Below, in pieces: positions 8,482-17,755 of a DNA stretch of 43,275 nt; positions within the stretch are counted from its first letter, which is position 1; each line of letters opens with the position of its first letter. The stretch spans positions 1 through 43,275 of the forward strand of contig CALVUY010000003.1 in assembly GCA_944363705.1 (NCBI GenBank), read 5' to 3'. The notes below the pieces were generated by a model. The model saw nothing but the letters and a program-made list of their open reading frames with translations, was not told the DNA's origin and ran no database searches. The stretch comes from an uncultured Bacilli bacterium. Its GTDB lineage: Bacteria; Bacillota_I; Bacilli_A; RF39; UBA660. Both the position numbers and the translations under genes were made by a program.

Positions 8482-9702
8482 TTATTTGTTTTGTAGTTTA
8501 CCTTTCATTCCTTTTAAACCATTATGAGCGAATCCTTGTAAAATATTTGTATTAAAGGAATGAGTTTTACTCTCGCGTTTTTTATAATCTTTAATAGCAA
8601 TACTAACCATATCATCTAATAGTTCAGTATAATCTTTTCCTTTAGGATCCCATAAATAGAAGGCAAGGGAACCTGGTATTGAGTTAATCTCATTAACATA
8701 AACTTTTTTAGCTTTACTATCAATTAACATATCAATACGGGCATCTCCACTACTTCCTAAAGCTCTAAATACTTTGACAGCAAGTTCTTCTACTTCTTTA
8801 GTCATTTTATCGGTAAGGTCTGCAGGTATTTTTCTATCGGCAGAAGCCATTCCTTTAGAACCTTTTAGTGGAGTTACTTTAGCACCAAGTTTTCCTTTAA
8901 CTTTACCACTACCAACATATTTTTCATCATATGTTAAGAAAGCACTCTTTGATAATACTTCTTCTATAACACTTGTCTCTTGGTTTTCATAATTACCTAA
9001 AACAGAAATATTTACTTCCATTAAATTTTTAACTACTTCTTCTACTACTATCTTACTATCATAGTTAATAGCTTCTTCAATGGCTTTAACTAACTCATCT
9101 TTATTATTTGCAACACCTATTCCTACACTACTACCAGTTGTAGCAGGTTTTACAATAACTGGATATTTAATTTTCTCTACCTTTTTAATTACTTCATCAG
9201 GATCATTTTTATAATCTGTATCATAGAACCATGTATATGCTGGAACTGGAATATCATTAGCTTTAAAGATATCTCTCATATATGCTTTATCTTGTGATAC
9301 AACTGCTGAGTAAACATTAGGTCCAACATATGGAATACCTACTGTTTGGAAATATCCTTGTAGTACACCATCTTCTACATTAGTACCATGGGTAATTGGA
9401 AATATTACATCTAAATCTGTAACTATCTTTTTAAATAGTCCCTTACTTTGTAATACAAAGGCTCCATCTTTTTTATATAATACGACATTACTTGCATATT
9501 TCTTAATTAAGTCTAAATCCTGATATACTTCAACATCCATTAACATGTTACCAGTATACCACTCACCATCTTTAGTTATATAGATTGGAATAATATCATA
9601 TTTTTCTTGATTTATTTTATTCATGGCTTGAACTGCTGAAATAATACTTACTTCATGTTCAACGGATTCACCACCGAATACAACTCCTAATTTAATTTTC
9701 AT
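8482..9702 (-). CDS. ddl: D-alanine--D-alanine ligase
   Basis: 406 aa ATP-grasp enzyme that joins two D-Ala for peptidoglycan. N-terminal VVFGGESVEHEVSIISA is the signature G-G-x-S-x-E-H. Next come FPITHGTNVEDGVLQGYF and PVIVKPATTGSSVGIGV (ATP-grasp), then YDEKYVGSGK as the omega-loop Tyr typical of D-Ala-D-Ala rather than D-Ala-D-Lac ligases. The C-terminal VNEINSIPGS carries metal ligands. It is 40-50 residues longer than usual owing to a basic C-terminal tail (KKRESKTHSF onwards). AGGAGG precedes the ATG. It is the last gene of the hydrolase-murF-ddl unit, 12 bases after murF. Confidence 0.95.
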   Translation of the reverse strand: MKIKLGVVFGGESVEHEVSIISAVQAMNKINQEKYDIIPIYITKDGEWYTGNMLMDVEVYQDLDLIKKYASNVVLYKKDGAFVLQSKGLFKKIVTDLDVIFPITHGTNVEDGVLQGYFQTVGIPYVGPNVYSAVVSQDKAYMRDIFKANDIPVPAYTWFYDTDYKNDPDEVIKKVEKIKYPVIVKPATTGSSVGIGVANNKDELVKAIEEAINYDSKIVVEEVVKNLMEVNISVLGNYENQETSVIEEVLSKSAFLTYDEKYVGSGKVKGKLGAKVTPLKGSKGMASADRKIPADLTDKMTKEVEELAVKVFRALGSSGDARIDMLIDSKAKKVYVNEINSIPGSLAFYLWDPKGKDYTELLDDMVSIAIKDYKKRESKTHSFNTNILQGFAHNGLKGMKGKLQNK

Positions 9703-9714
9703 TTTTTCATCCTC

Positions 9715-11334
9715 CTACTTTTCATTATATGTATCAGGTAAATCATTTTCAAATAAGGCATAGATTTCTTTCTTTGTTTTTATACCTCTTATAAAATTAT
9801 ATGCTTCTTTAACATCATTGTAAACAATTAAATTATCCATATTATATTTAGCTTCCCTTAATCCCTCTTTAATAGGTTTAGTCCTCTTTTCACCAATTAG
9901 AACTACATAGTCTGCTTTAGAAATAGTAGCGATTTGTTTTCCAAACTCTTTATTAAGTTCTTCTTCTTTATCTCCTAACTCTATCATACCTGGTGTTACT
10001 ACTACTTTTAGCCCTGGCATCATAGATAAAACTTCTAAAGCACTCTTAGCACCTACTGGATTTGAGTTATAAGCATCATCTATTTGATAGAAGTAACCCA
10101 TTTTCTTAAGTTCTAGTCTATGTTCAACTTGTTTAACATTTCTAACGGCTTGTTGTAGTTTAGAAATTGATATACCAAATTCACGTCCTAAAGCAAGTCC
10201 TGCTAGAATATTATAAACATTATGATTTCCTAATAGTTTAGTTTCAAACGCATATTTTTTCTTATCTCCTTTAAATGTTACATCAAAGGTAGTTCCAACA
10301 CTAGAACATTTTATATTGCTAGCATGAACATCTACATCTTTCTCATCGATACCAATCCATAATATTTTACATTTATTTTTTAAATCATAACTTACTTGTT
10401 TAGGATCATCTTTATTAAGTACTCCTACTCCATCAAGAGGTAATGATTCAATAAGTTCAAATTTAGTCTTCCTTATATTTTCTTCACTACCAAAACTTTC
10501 TAAGTGAGCAGTTCCAATTCTTGTTAAGATACCATATTTAGGATGAACTAAATTACATAAATCTTTAATTTCTCCTCTAATATAGGCACCCATTTCGGCG
10601 ATAAATACTTCTGTAAATTTATCTAAGTGATTATTAATAGTAATTATTAATCCATAAGGAGTATTTAAGTTACGAGGCGAAGGTAGCGTTGCATATTTAA
10701 TATTTAATATGTCTGCTAGAATATTCTTACTACTTGTTTTACCATAACTACCTGTTACACCGATAACTTTTAAGTTAGGCATACTCTTTAACTTCTTAAC
10801 AGCCATACTCTTGAAATGATGATATACATATTTTTCTAAAGTATATTTGTTAATAAAGTTTGCTAGTAAGATTATAAAAGTATTTAAATAGGCAAAAAGT
10901 ATAAAGATAAAGATTAAGAAATGACTAATTAATAGATTATCTCTATATATAATAATAAATACTATTGGTATTAAATGTAATATTGTTGTAGTTGCAATTA
11001 ATCTTTTTACTCTTGCAGTTATTACTAAAGGTTTCTTTACTTGTTCATTCTTTAAGTCTTTTCTAAATTTATAGATATAAATAATATATAAAAGTATAAC
11101 AATAATATTTAAGATTAAACTTATAGTATCATCATTAATTAAGAAGACATTTGCAACTGCTACTATAAGCACTGCTAAAAGTTCTAGTGAAAAGAAATTA
11201 GAACTATTATTAACAACCCATTTAACATAACGGTTGTTTTCATTATATAAATTTTGTTGTAACATATGTAAACTTTTTTTAGATTTGATGATAATTGCTA
11301 TGATAGCAACTAAAATTAAAAGTATTTCAATCAT
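9715..11334 (-). CDS. murF: MurF-type Mur ligase with N-terminal membrane domain
   Basis: 539 aa. The C-terminal two-thirds is a Mur ligase: P-loop GVTGSYGKTSSKN (192-204), HLESFGSEENI, the acceptor-side LLGNHNVYNILAG, and DDAYNSNP, the MurF signature. It should add D-Ala-D-Ala to the UDP-MurNAc-peptide. The usual UDP-binding N-terminal domain is replaced by about 185 residues with five predicted membrane helices (2-16, 51-66, 70-90, 112-130, 135-160). The enzyme is thus tied to the membrane. Its start is one base after the hydrolase stop, with GGAGGG inside the upstream gene, so the two are translationally linked. Pairing with ddl supports the MurF rather than MurC/D/E call. Confidence 0.88.
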   Translation of the reverse strand: MIEILLILVAIIAIIIKSKKSLHMLQQNLYNENNRYVKWVVNNSSNFFSLELLAVLIVAVANVFLINDDTISLILNIIVILLYIIYIYKFRKDLKNEQVKKPLVITARVKRLIATTTILHLIPIVFIIIYRDNLLISHFLIFIFILFAYLNTFIILLANFINKYTLEKYVYHHFKSMAVKKLKSMPNLKVIGVTGSYGKTSSKNILADILNIKYATLPSPRNLNTPYGLIITINNHLDKFTEVFIAEMGAYIRGEIKDLCNLVHPKYGILTRIGTAHLESFGSEENIRKTKFELIESLPLDGVGVLNKDDPKQVSYDLKNKCKILWIGIDEKDVDVHASNIKCSSVGTTFDVTFKGDKKKYAFETKLLGNHNVYNILAGLALGREFGISISKLQQAVRNVKQVEHRLELKKMGYFYQIDDAYNSNPVGAKSALEVLSMMPGLKVVVTPGMIELGDKEEELNKEFGKQIATISKADYVVLIGEKRTKPIKEGLREAKYNMDNLIVYNDVKEAYNFIRGIKTKKEIYALFENDLPDTYNEK

Positions 11335-11335
11335 A

Positions 11336-12064
11336 TTATCCCTCCATGAAATTATTTATAATATTTATTACCTGGTTTAAATTCTCAAGATAAGCATAAT
11401 GCGTTCCAGGTAGAACAATTAAGGCTCCATCAGTAAGTAACTCTTCTAAGAGCTTCGCTTCTTCAAGTGGAGCTGCTTCATCCATTTCTCCCCATACTAG
11501 AAGAGTTGGAGCAGTTATCTTTTTAGCATAATCAGATAAATCCTCATTAACTGTTTTAACTAAGATTTCTCTCATTTTAGGTGTGGCACTTTTATAATCT
11601 TCAGAGCCTATATAGTTTTTAGCAATCTCTGCAATTTTACCCATACCTGGTAATGTTTTTGCTTTCTTTAACATTTTCTCTTTTAGAGTTAAGCCTTTTT
11701 TAGTTCTAACACAAGGAGCCCCAAATAAGACTACTCTATCTACTTCATACTTTGAAGCATAGACTATAGCAACTCTACCTCCAAAAGAGTGTCCTATTAA
11801 TGTAGGTTTCTTAATCTTTAACTTTTTCACTAGCTCATGGACTAGTTCGGCATAATCAGATACTGTCCAAACTTCATCTGGTTCAGCACTTTTACCATAG
11901 CCAGGAAAATCTAATATTGTAATATGATATTTACAAGATAGCGGATTACCAAGTGGTTCCATCATTTCAATATTTTGTCCCCATCCGTGCAAAAGAATAA
12001 TATCTTTACCTTTAGCATTACCATATTGTATGTAATTTACTTTATCTAGGTTAATCTTTTCCAT
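11336..12064 (-). CDS. alpha/beta-hydrolase fold protein
   Basis: 242 aa. HGWGQNIEMMEPL provides the oxyanion region. GHSFGGR (about 92-98) contains the nucleophile Ser, LLVWGEMDEAAP (about 190-202) the acid, and GTHYAYLEN the catalytic His. The triad is complete. Substrate is unknown; the family includes esterases, lipases and C-C hydrolases. Placement directly before murF and ddl, one base apart, suggests a role in envelope precursor handling, but that is inference from position. AGGAGG precedes the ATG. Confidence 0.88.
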   Translation of the reverse strand: MEKINLDKVNYIQYGNAKGKDIILLHGWGQNIEMMEPLGNPLSCKYHITILDFPGYGKSAEPDEVWTVSDYAELVHELVKKLKIKKPTLIGHSFGGRVAIVYASKYEVDRVVLFGAPCVRTKKGLTLKEKMLKKAKTLPGMGKIAEIAKNYIGSEDYKSATPKMREILVKTVNEDLSDYAKKITAPTLLVWGEMDEAAPLEEAKLLEELLTDGALIVLPGTHYAYLENLNQVINIINNFMEG

Positions 12065-12080
12065 ACTTCCTCCTATTAGA

Positions 12081-12089
12081 AGTATATCA
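12081..12089 (-). promoter_or_regulatory. extended -10 promoter of the hydrolase-murF-ddl unit
   Basis: Minus strand TGATATACT (TG-A-TATACT), about 17 bases ahead of the hydrolase start. No good -35 was seen; the terminator of the previous unit overlaps that area. Confidence 0.4.
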
Positions 12090-12096
12090 TAAAAAT

Positions 12097-12128
12097 AAAA
12101 AAGAGTCTTTATATTTTAACTCTTTTTT
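12097..12128. terminator. terminator after the tandem paralog pair
   Basis: Stem AAAAAAGAGT / ACTCTTTTTT (12097-12106, 12119-12128) directly after the stop codon at 12131, with T tract on the minus strand. Confidence 0.8.
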
Positions 12129-12130
12129 AT

Positions 12131-12571
12131 TTATTTTGACTTTGATTTTACCAAATCTTTTAAAAAGCTATGTACTTCTTCGGCAGTAAGTTCTCTATCT
12201 TTTTCTTCACTTACACTACTAAACATATCATCATGATAATATAATCCTAAAAAAGGAGCATCTTTATCTAAATAGTTTTCTTCATAATAGTTTAATTGAG
12301 CATCGCTTAAATTTTCTGGAATTGTACAAACAACACTATCAATAGATGCTTCATCATTATCTACTTCTAAATAAAGCATCATATCTAGATATTTTGTAAC
12401 AAGCCCTGCATTTGGCCAAATCTTAATATAACCATCACCTTTTAGTTCTTCATCTTGCAATGGTTCTAGAAACTCTTCAAACAGTTCATAGACAAGCTCA
12501 TTATGTCCTATCCTCTCGTTTTCAATTTGTAAAACTTTTCCATCACTATCAACTGCAGTTACTCTTCTCAT
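12131..12571 (-). CDS. uncharacterised protein, tandem paralog B
   Basis: 146 aa, soluble, acidic. It shares a block pattern with the gene just upstream: HNELVYELFEEFLEP, then WPNAGLVTKYL, then SVVCTIP, then QLNYYEENYL. The family is not recognised. The gene follows its paralog by 16 bases on the same strand, with AAAGGAAG as ribosome site, and ends at a terminator, so the pair forms a two-gene unit. The single Cys in SVVC is kept in both copies. Confidence 0.72.
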   Translation of the reverse strand: MRRVTAVDSDGKVLQIENERIGHNELVYELFEEFLEPLQDEELKGDGYIKIWPNAGLVTKYLDMMLYLEVDNDEASIDSVVCTIPENLSDAQLNYYEENYLDKDAPFLGLYYHDDMFSSVSEEKDRELTAEEVHSFLKDLVKSKSK

Positions 12572-12587
12572 ATAATAACTTCCTTTC

Positions 12588-13019
12588 TTAACTTTTAGTT
12601 TTATGATTCATTTTATCTTTTAAAACATTATATATACCAGTGCTATCAAGTGACTTATCACTAGATAAAGAGAATTTATCTCCATCAAATGAAACTCCAA
12701 TAAAAGTATCAATACTATTTAAGTAATTATTTTCAAAATATTCAAGTTGGCTAGTAGTAATATCTTTAGGAATAATGCAAACAACGCTATTAACCATTTC
12801 ATCTTCTTTAATATCTTCTAAATAAAACATAGTCCCTAAATATTTAGTGATAAGGCCTGCATTATTCCAAAATTGAATTATATCTCCTTCGACTTTTTCT
12901 TCTTTTATAGGTTCTAATACTTCTTTAAACATTTCATAAACCAAATCATTATGTAATTTAACTACATCTTCAGCTGATGTAATGTTACCATAACTACCTA
13001 CTGCTATTACTTTTTTCAT
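12588..13019 (-). CDS. uncharacterised protein, tandem paralog A
   Basis: 143 aa. Paralog of the downstream gene: HNDLVYEMFKEVLEP, WNNAGLITKYL, SVVCIIPKDI and QLEYFENNYL line up block for block, while the C-terminal 30 residues have drifted. No signal peptide or membrane helix. CTAGGAGGATAAGC gives a strong ribosome site. No family is recognised, and the neighbours (polC upstream, cell-wall genes downstream) give no clear hint. Confidence 0.72.
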   Translation of the reverse strand: MKKVIAVGSYGNITSAEDVVKLHNDLVYEMFKEVLEPIKEEKVEGDIIQFWNNAGLITKYLGTMFYLEDIKEDEMVNSVVCIIPKDITTSQLEYFENNYLNSIDTFIGVSFDGDKFSLSSDKSLDSTGIYNVLKDKMNHKTKS

Positions 13020-13050
13020 GCTTATCCTCCTAGTTCTATGTTAACACAAA

Positions 13051-13078
13051 AAGAAAAAAGAGTCTATTTCGACTCTTT
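13051..13078 (-). terminator. terminator of polC
   Basis: Minus strand GAAAGAGTC, 6-base loop, GACTCTTTTTTC; 8- to 9-bp stem with T run, 50 bases after the polC stop. Confidence 0.8.
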
Positions 13079-13127
13079 CAACTCTATCTTCTTCTAGCAG
13101 AACCATAACTATAAACTTTAATGTCAA

Positions 13128-16100
13128 CTAAAATAAACTTAACTGATTAGAATCAGGTAATTCGTTAAGGATTCCCATCTCTGACATCTTATCAGTTAGA
13201 GTCTTTGACACTTTACCACGTTTTTGTAAATCTTCTTTACTTAGGAAAGGTCCCTTTTCTCTAGCTTCCACGATGGTTTTTGCAACGGTTTCTCCTAGTC
13301 CATCGATAGTTTTAAATGGTGGTATTAAAGTATTTTCATGTTCAGTATCAACAACAAATCTTGTCGCATCACTTTTCTCTAAAGAAATAGGGGCAAATTT
13401 AATTCCACGTGCAGTTGCTTCTAGGGCAACATGAAGGGAATCTATGATATTAGACTCTTTATTAGTAACTTCGAAGCCTTTAGCCATTAAATCTTCATAT
13501 CTAGTTTTAATAGCATTATAACCTTTTATCATAGTCTCGATATCATAATCATCTACTCTAATTGAGAAGAAGGCTGCATAGTAGAATAATGGTTTATAGA
13601 CTTTAAACCAAGCGATTCTAATGGCACTCATAACATAGGCACAAGCATGGGCTTTTGGGAACATGTATTTTATTTTATGACATGACTCTATATACCATTC
13701 TGGAACGTTAGCAGCTTTCATTTCTTCGACCATACCTTTCCATGTTTCAGGGTCTTTAGTCGCCTTACCTTTTCTAACATGCTCCATTATTTTAAAGGCT
13801 CTAATAGGTTTCATGCCCCAGTTCATTAAGTTAACCATGATATCATCACGACAACCTATAACGTCTTTAAAAGGTACAATATTATTTCTAATTAATTCAC
13901 TAGCATTTCCTGCCCAAACATCAGTACCGTGTGATAGTCCTGATATTTTAACAAGCTCAGCGAAAGTACTTGGTTTTGTCTCAACTAACATTTGAATAAC
14001 AAAACGAGTTCCAAGCTCAGGTAGTCCTAATGTTCCAGTAGGACATAAGATATCCTCTTCTGTTACTCCTAAGGCTTCAGGACTAGAAAGAATTGAGAAT
14101 ATCTTTTTATCATCCATTGGTAGTGTTGTAATATCTATACCTGATAAGTCTTGTAACATTCTTAAAACTGTAGGATCATCGTGACCTAGTATATCTAGTT
14201 TTAAAACGTCTTGGTCAATGGCATGGTAATCAAAGTGAGTTGTTCGCCAAAGCGATGTATTATCATCGGCAGGATACTGGAATGGTGTAAAATCAAAGAC
14301 ATCCATGTATCCTGGTATTACAACGATACCTCCAGGGTGTTGTCCTGTTGTTCTTTTAACACCAGTACATCCTTTGGCAAGACGTTCAATCTCAGTACTT
14401 CTTTTACCAACAATTCCATGTTCTTCAAAGTAACCTCTAACATAACCGTAAGCAGTTTTTTCTGCTACTGTACCGATTGTTCCTGCTCTATAAACATTAT
14501 CAACTCCGAATAGTACTTTAGTATATTCATGAGCTTTCCATTGATATTCTCCTGAGAAGTTAAGGTCGATATCGGGAACTTTATCGGCATTGAAACCTAA
14601 GAAGGTTGCAAATGGCATATCTTGTCCTTCTTTACCTAGAGGCTCGCCACATTTAGGGCAAGTCTTATCTGGCAAGTCATAACCTGATGGATAATCTTTT
14701 CCATAAGGTATTCCCTCTTCATTAATAAATTCTGAGTACTTACAGTCTTTATTACGACATAGATAGTGGGCTGGAAGAGGATTTACTTCAGTTATTCCCA
14801 TCATTGTTGCCACGAAAGATGAACCAACAGAACCACGGGAACCAACGATATAACCATCATCATTAGAATGTTTAACTAACTTTTGAGCGATTAGGTAAAT
14901 AACATCGAAACCTCCACCTATTACACCACCTAAGTTCTTTTTAAGAGTTTTCTCTAAGTCTTCATCTGTTATATCAGGATCAGTTATTTTAAGATTTTCT
15001 TTTATTACTTTCTTTACTTCATCAAAGCCTTTTAAAAGAGTATTATGTAAATTAAAGAATAATTTCTTCTTAAACTCATCTTCACTTAGATTAGCCTCTT
15101 CTCTTTTTAATTTAGCTTCTACGGCTTTAAAAACTCCATCTCCATATAACTCTGTACTAATTCTCTCTTCAATATTATAAGGAAGTGGTTCTCCATACAT
15201 ATCACTTGCTTTTGTAAAGACTAAGTCAGTAACTGTTTCTACACTTTTATCAATTTTAGGAGAGAAAGGTATTCCTCCTGTTTCAATAATAACTTCTATA
15301 ATTTCTGTCATATCAGCGATTTTATTAGGATTATCTATAACTATTAGTTTTCTTGTTTCTTCATCTAAGAATGAGAAGTCTTCTAACATCTCTGTTGTTG
15401 TTCTAAAGTGATTAGATGGAATATTTTTAATACCCCCTCTTGCTAGAGGATGACGTCCTCCTCCTGGTACTTTTTGATTAACAATGATTTCTCTATATAT
15501 TTTATCTTCTCTTGTTAGGTGATGAACATCTCCTGTTGCAACAATTAACTTACCAGCATCAATAGTTGTATTAATGATTTTATTGATATTACTAATTACT
15601 TCTCCCTCATTGGCAAAGTCACCTGTTTCTACTAAGTGAGAATAACATTCAGGTGGTTGTACTTCAACATAGTCATAGAATCTAATGATATTAGATAGTT
15701 CTTCTTCACTCTTACTAGTCGCTTGTTTAAAGACTTCACTTTCATAACAACCACTACCAATTAAAAGCCCTTCTCTATATTCATTAATAACACTTCTTGG
15801 GATTCTTGGAGTCTTATATAGATAGGTTGTATTGGCAAAAGATACTATTTTAAATAGATTCTTTAGTCCTTTTTTATTTAGAGCGATGATATTGATATGA
15901 TTAGTATTACCATATTTATACATCTCTTTAGAATCTACTATATTTGAAAGTTGTTCCATTGTCTCTATATTTCTACTATCTAGTTTCTCTAACATTTTGT
16001 ATAGGACTAATGCAGTACCTTCAGCATCGTAATCTCCTCTATGATGGCTCTCTTCATCCCATGGAACATTATATCTTTTAACTAAGGCAGATAGACCATG

Positions 16101-17741
16101 ACGGGCATAGTTATTATCTAGGGTTCTTGATAGTTCTAGGGTATCGATAACAGGATTCTTAAACTCACCTAGATTATATTTTTTATAAGCCATCTCTAAG
16201 AAAGAAACATCGAACTTAGCATTATGAGCGACCATAGGTAAGTCACCAAACCACTCTATAAACCTTTTAACAGCATTTTCTTCATTATCTTTATCTTCTA
16301 GCATTAAATCTGTTATATTAGTTATTTCTGTTATTTTAGCAGGTAAAGGTCTTCCTGGATTAATTAGTTCATCATAACGTTCTAATATCTCTCCACCTTT
16401 CATCTTAACTGCACCAATTTCAATAATAGAGTCAGCACCACCGGCATTAAAACCAGTTGTTTCAAAGTCAAAAACAACATAAGTTTGGTCTAATAGTTTA
16501 CCATCATTAGGTCTAATAACGATATCTACATTATCATCTACCATAACAAGTTCTGTTCCATATAAGGCTTTAAACTTATCTTTTTCTTCTTTACCTTTAT
16601 TATAATCTCTTACTAAGTTATAAACATGAGGGAAAGCTTGAACACCATTATGGTCTGTAATTGCAATTGCTTTATGTCCCCATTTCATCGCTTGTTTTAC
16701 TAGTTTTACTTCATCTGCTACTCCATCCATCTGACTCATCATCGTATGAGCATGTAGTTCTACTCTTTTTTCTTCTGCATCATCAGTAATTTCTTCTTCC
16801 TCATGCTCTACTGGCATAATATCTCTAGCATTAAGTACTAACTCATCTTTAGAAAAATTATCTATTTTCGTATATCCTCTAATCTTAAGCCATGTACCTA
16901 CTTTTAAAGCTTTACAAAGTCTAGCATACTCTTCATCTTCATTACAAAATACTTTACAAGCGATACTATCTGTTTCATCTGTTATTTTTAAAGTAATAAT
17001 CTTAAAATTAGTCTTACTAGACTCAAAATAATCAGTACCAAAGATATATCCTTCTACTGTTACATCATTATCTTCTCCTAATAATAAACTCATCTTAATA
17101 GGATCACTATCTATAGTCTTACCTAGAATACATCCTTCATCAGTACTTTTTCTTCTTCTAGGAGTTCCACTATTATTATAACGTTTAGGTTCTTCTTTAA
17201 TAACATCCCTCTTAATAGGTTCAGGAATAGTAACATTAGATAATTCATTACTTATCTCTTCTTCTATTAAATTATCTTCTCTTAAAATAATAGGTATATA
17301 GTCATGAAAGCCTATATTATGATAGAAATTATTTATATCATTACTTATTTCTTTTAGTCTATCTTCTTCTTTTTTATTATAAGCGATAAGTCTTAGAGTA
17401 TCACTTTCATAAACTAGTGAATCTTTATAAACATCTATTAGTTTTATTTTATCTTTAGATTTTAAGATATCTAAAAAGTAAGGATAATAATCTAGTAGCA
17501 TATTATTATCAGGGTTTCTAACTGTAAAGTTATAGGTTAAATCATCTGAAAATAAAGACTTATTCTCTACTAAATTAGATAATATGTCTTTAGGTAAATA
17601 TTTATCAATAGTTATTTTAACTAAAAAACTTTTATTATTTTTATTAATTACTATTTTATCTAAGGTTGAACTTTTAAAAAAGTCAAAGTACTCACTATTT
17701 AAATTAATCTTTTTCAAAAATAAATTTAGTTTACTATCCAT
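13128..17741 (-). CDS. polC: DNA polymerase III alpha subunit, PolC type
   Basis: 1537 aa, the replicative polymerase of low-GC Gram-positives. Order of parts: poorly conserved N-terminus; OB-like KGYxKID region; PHP domain starting VELHAHTMMSQMDG (about 325), interrupted by the 3'-5' exonuclease beginning YVVFDFETTGF (about 420); PHP remainder (VATGDVHHL); then the polymerase core with GSRGSVGSSFVATMMG and the catalytic PDIDLNFSGEYQ. A zinc-type Cys set (CRNKDCKYSEF, CPKCGEPLG) lies between. The C-terminus ends LPDSNQLSLF, a beta-clamp-binding-like motif. The ribosome site is weak (GTGGTG). The gene starts 14 bases after the upstream ORF. Confidence 0.97.
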   Translation of the reverse strand: MDSKLNLFLKKINLNSEYFDFFKSSTLDKIVINKNNKSFLVKITIDKYLPKDILSNLVENKSLFSDDLTYNFTVRNPDNNMLLDYYPYFLDILKSKDKIKLIDVYKDSLVYESDTLRLIAYNKKEEDRLKEISNDINNFYHNIGFHDYIPIILREDNLIEEEISNELSNVTIPEPIKRDVIKEEPKRYNNSGTPRRRKSTDEGCILGKTIDSDPIKMSLLLGEDNDVTVEGYIFGTDYFESSKTNFKIITLKITDETDSIACKVFCNEDEEYARLCKALKVGTWLKIRGYTKIDNFSKDELVLNARDIMPVEHEEEEITDDAEEKRVELHAHTMMSQMDGVADEVKLVKQAMKWGHKAIAITDHNGVQAFPHVYNLVRDYNKGKEEKDKFKALYGTELVMVDDNVDIVIRPNDGKLLDQTYVVFDFETTGFNAGGADSIIEIGAVKMKGGEILERYDELINPGRPLPAKITEITNITDLMLEDKDNEENAVKRFIEWFGDLPMVAHNAKFDVSFLEMAYKKYNLGEFKNPVIDTLELSRTLDNNYARHGLSALVKRYNVPWDEESHHRGDYDAEGTALVLYKMLEKLDSRNIETMEQLSNIVDSKEMYKYGNTNHINIIALNKKGLKNLFKIVSFANTTYLYKTPRIPRSVINEYREGLLIGSGCYESEVFKQATSKSEEELSNIIRFYDYVEVQPPECYSHLVETGDFANEGEVISNINKIINTTIDAGKLIVATGDVHHLTREDKIYREIIVNQKVPGGGRHPLARGGIKNIPSNHFRTTTEMLEDFSFLDEETRKLIVIDNPNKIADMTEIIEVIIETGGIPFSPKIDKSVETVTDLVFTKASDMYGEPLPYNIEERISTELYGDGVFKAVEAKLKREEANLSEDEFKKKLFFNLHNTLLKGFDEVKKVIKENLKITDPDITDEDLEKTLKKNLGGVIGGGFDVIYLIAQKLVKHSNDDGYIVGSRGSVGSSFVATMMGITEVNPLPAHYLCRNKDCKYSEFINEEGIPYGKDYPSGYDLPDKTCPKCGEPLGKEGQDMPFATFLGFNADKVPDIDLNFSGEYQWKAHEYTKVLFGVDNVYRAGTIGTVAEKTAYGYVRGYFEEHGIVGKRSTEIERLAKGCTGVKRTTGQHPGGIVVIPGYMDVFDFTPFQYPADDNTSLWRTTHFDYHAIDQDVLKLDILGHDDPTVLRMLQDLSGIDITTLPMDDKKIFSILSSPEALGVTEEDILCPTGTLGLPELGTRFVIQMLVETKPSTFAELVKISGLSHGTDVWAGNASELIRNNIVPFKDVIGCRDDIMVNLMNWGMKPIRAFKIMEHVRKGKATKDPETWKGMVEEMKAANVPEWYIESCHKIKYMFPKAHACAYVMSAIRIAWFKVYKPLFYYAAFFSIRVDDYDIETMIKGYNAIKTRYEDLMAKGFEVTNKESNIIDSLHVALEATARGIKFAPISLEKSDATRFVVDTEHENTLIPPFKTIDGLGETVAKTIVEAREKGPFLSKEDLQKRGKVSKTLTDKMSEMGILNELPDSNQLSLF

Positions 17742-17755
17742 ACCGCACCACTATC

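Noticed and set aside
8774..8992. Plus-strand frame inside ddl
   Set aside because: Shadow of a strongly conserved gene, with Ser/Leu-rich antisense composition.
9715..11334. MurT-type or CapB-type ligase instead of MurF
   Set aside because: DAYNSNP, the HLESFGS block and the ddl neighbour favour MurF; MurT would be followed by gatD and carry a zinc ribbon.
13079..13127. Out-of-frame coding-like end VDIKVYSYGSARRR after polC
   Set aside because: No start codon or ribosome site of its own, and the polC stop is in a proper context ending LSLF. Probably chance, although a recoded polC tail cannot be excluded by eye.
13813..14513. Plus-strand frames of 60-100 codons within polC
   Set aside because: Shadows of the polC reading frame; no ribosome sites and no family resemblance.
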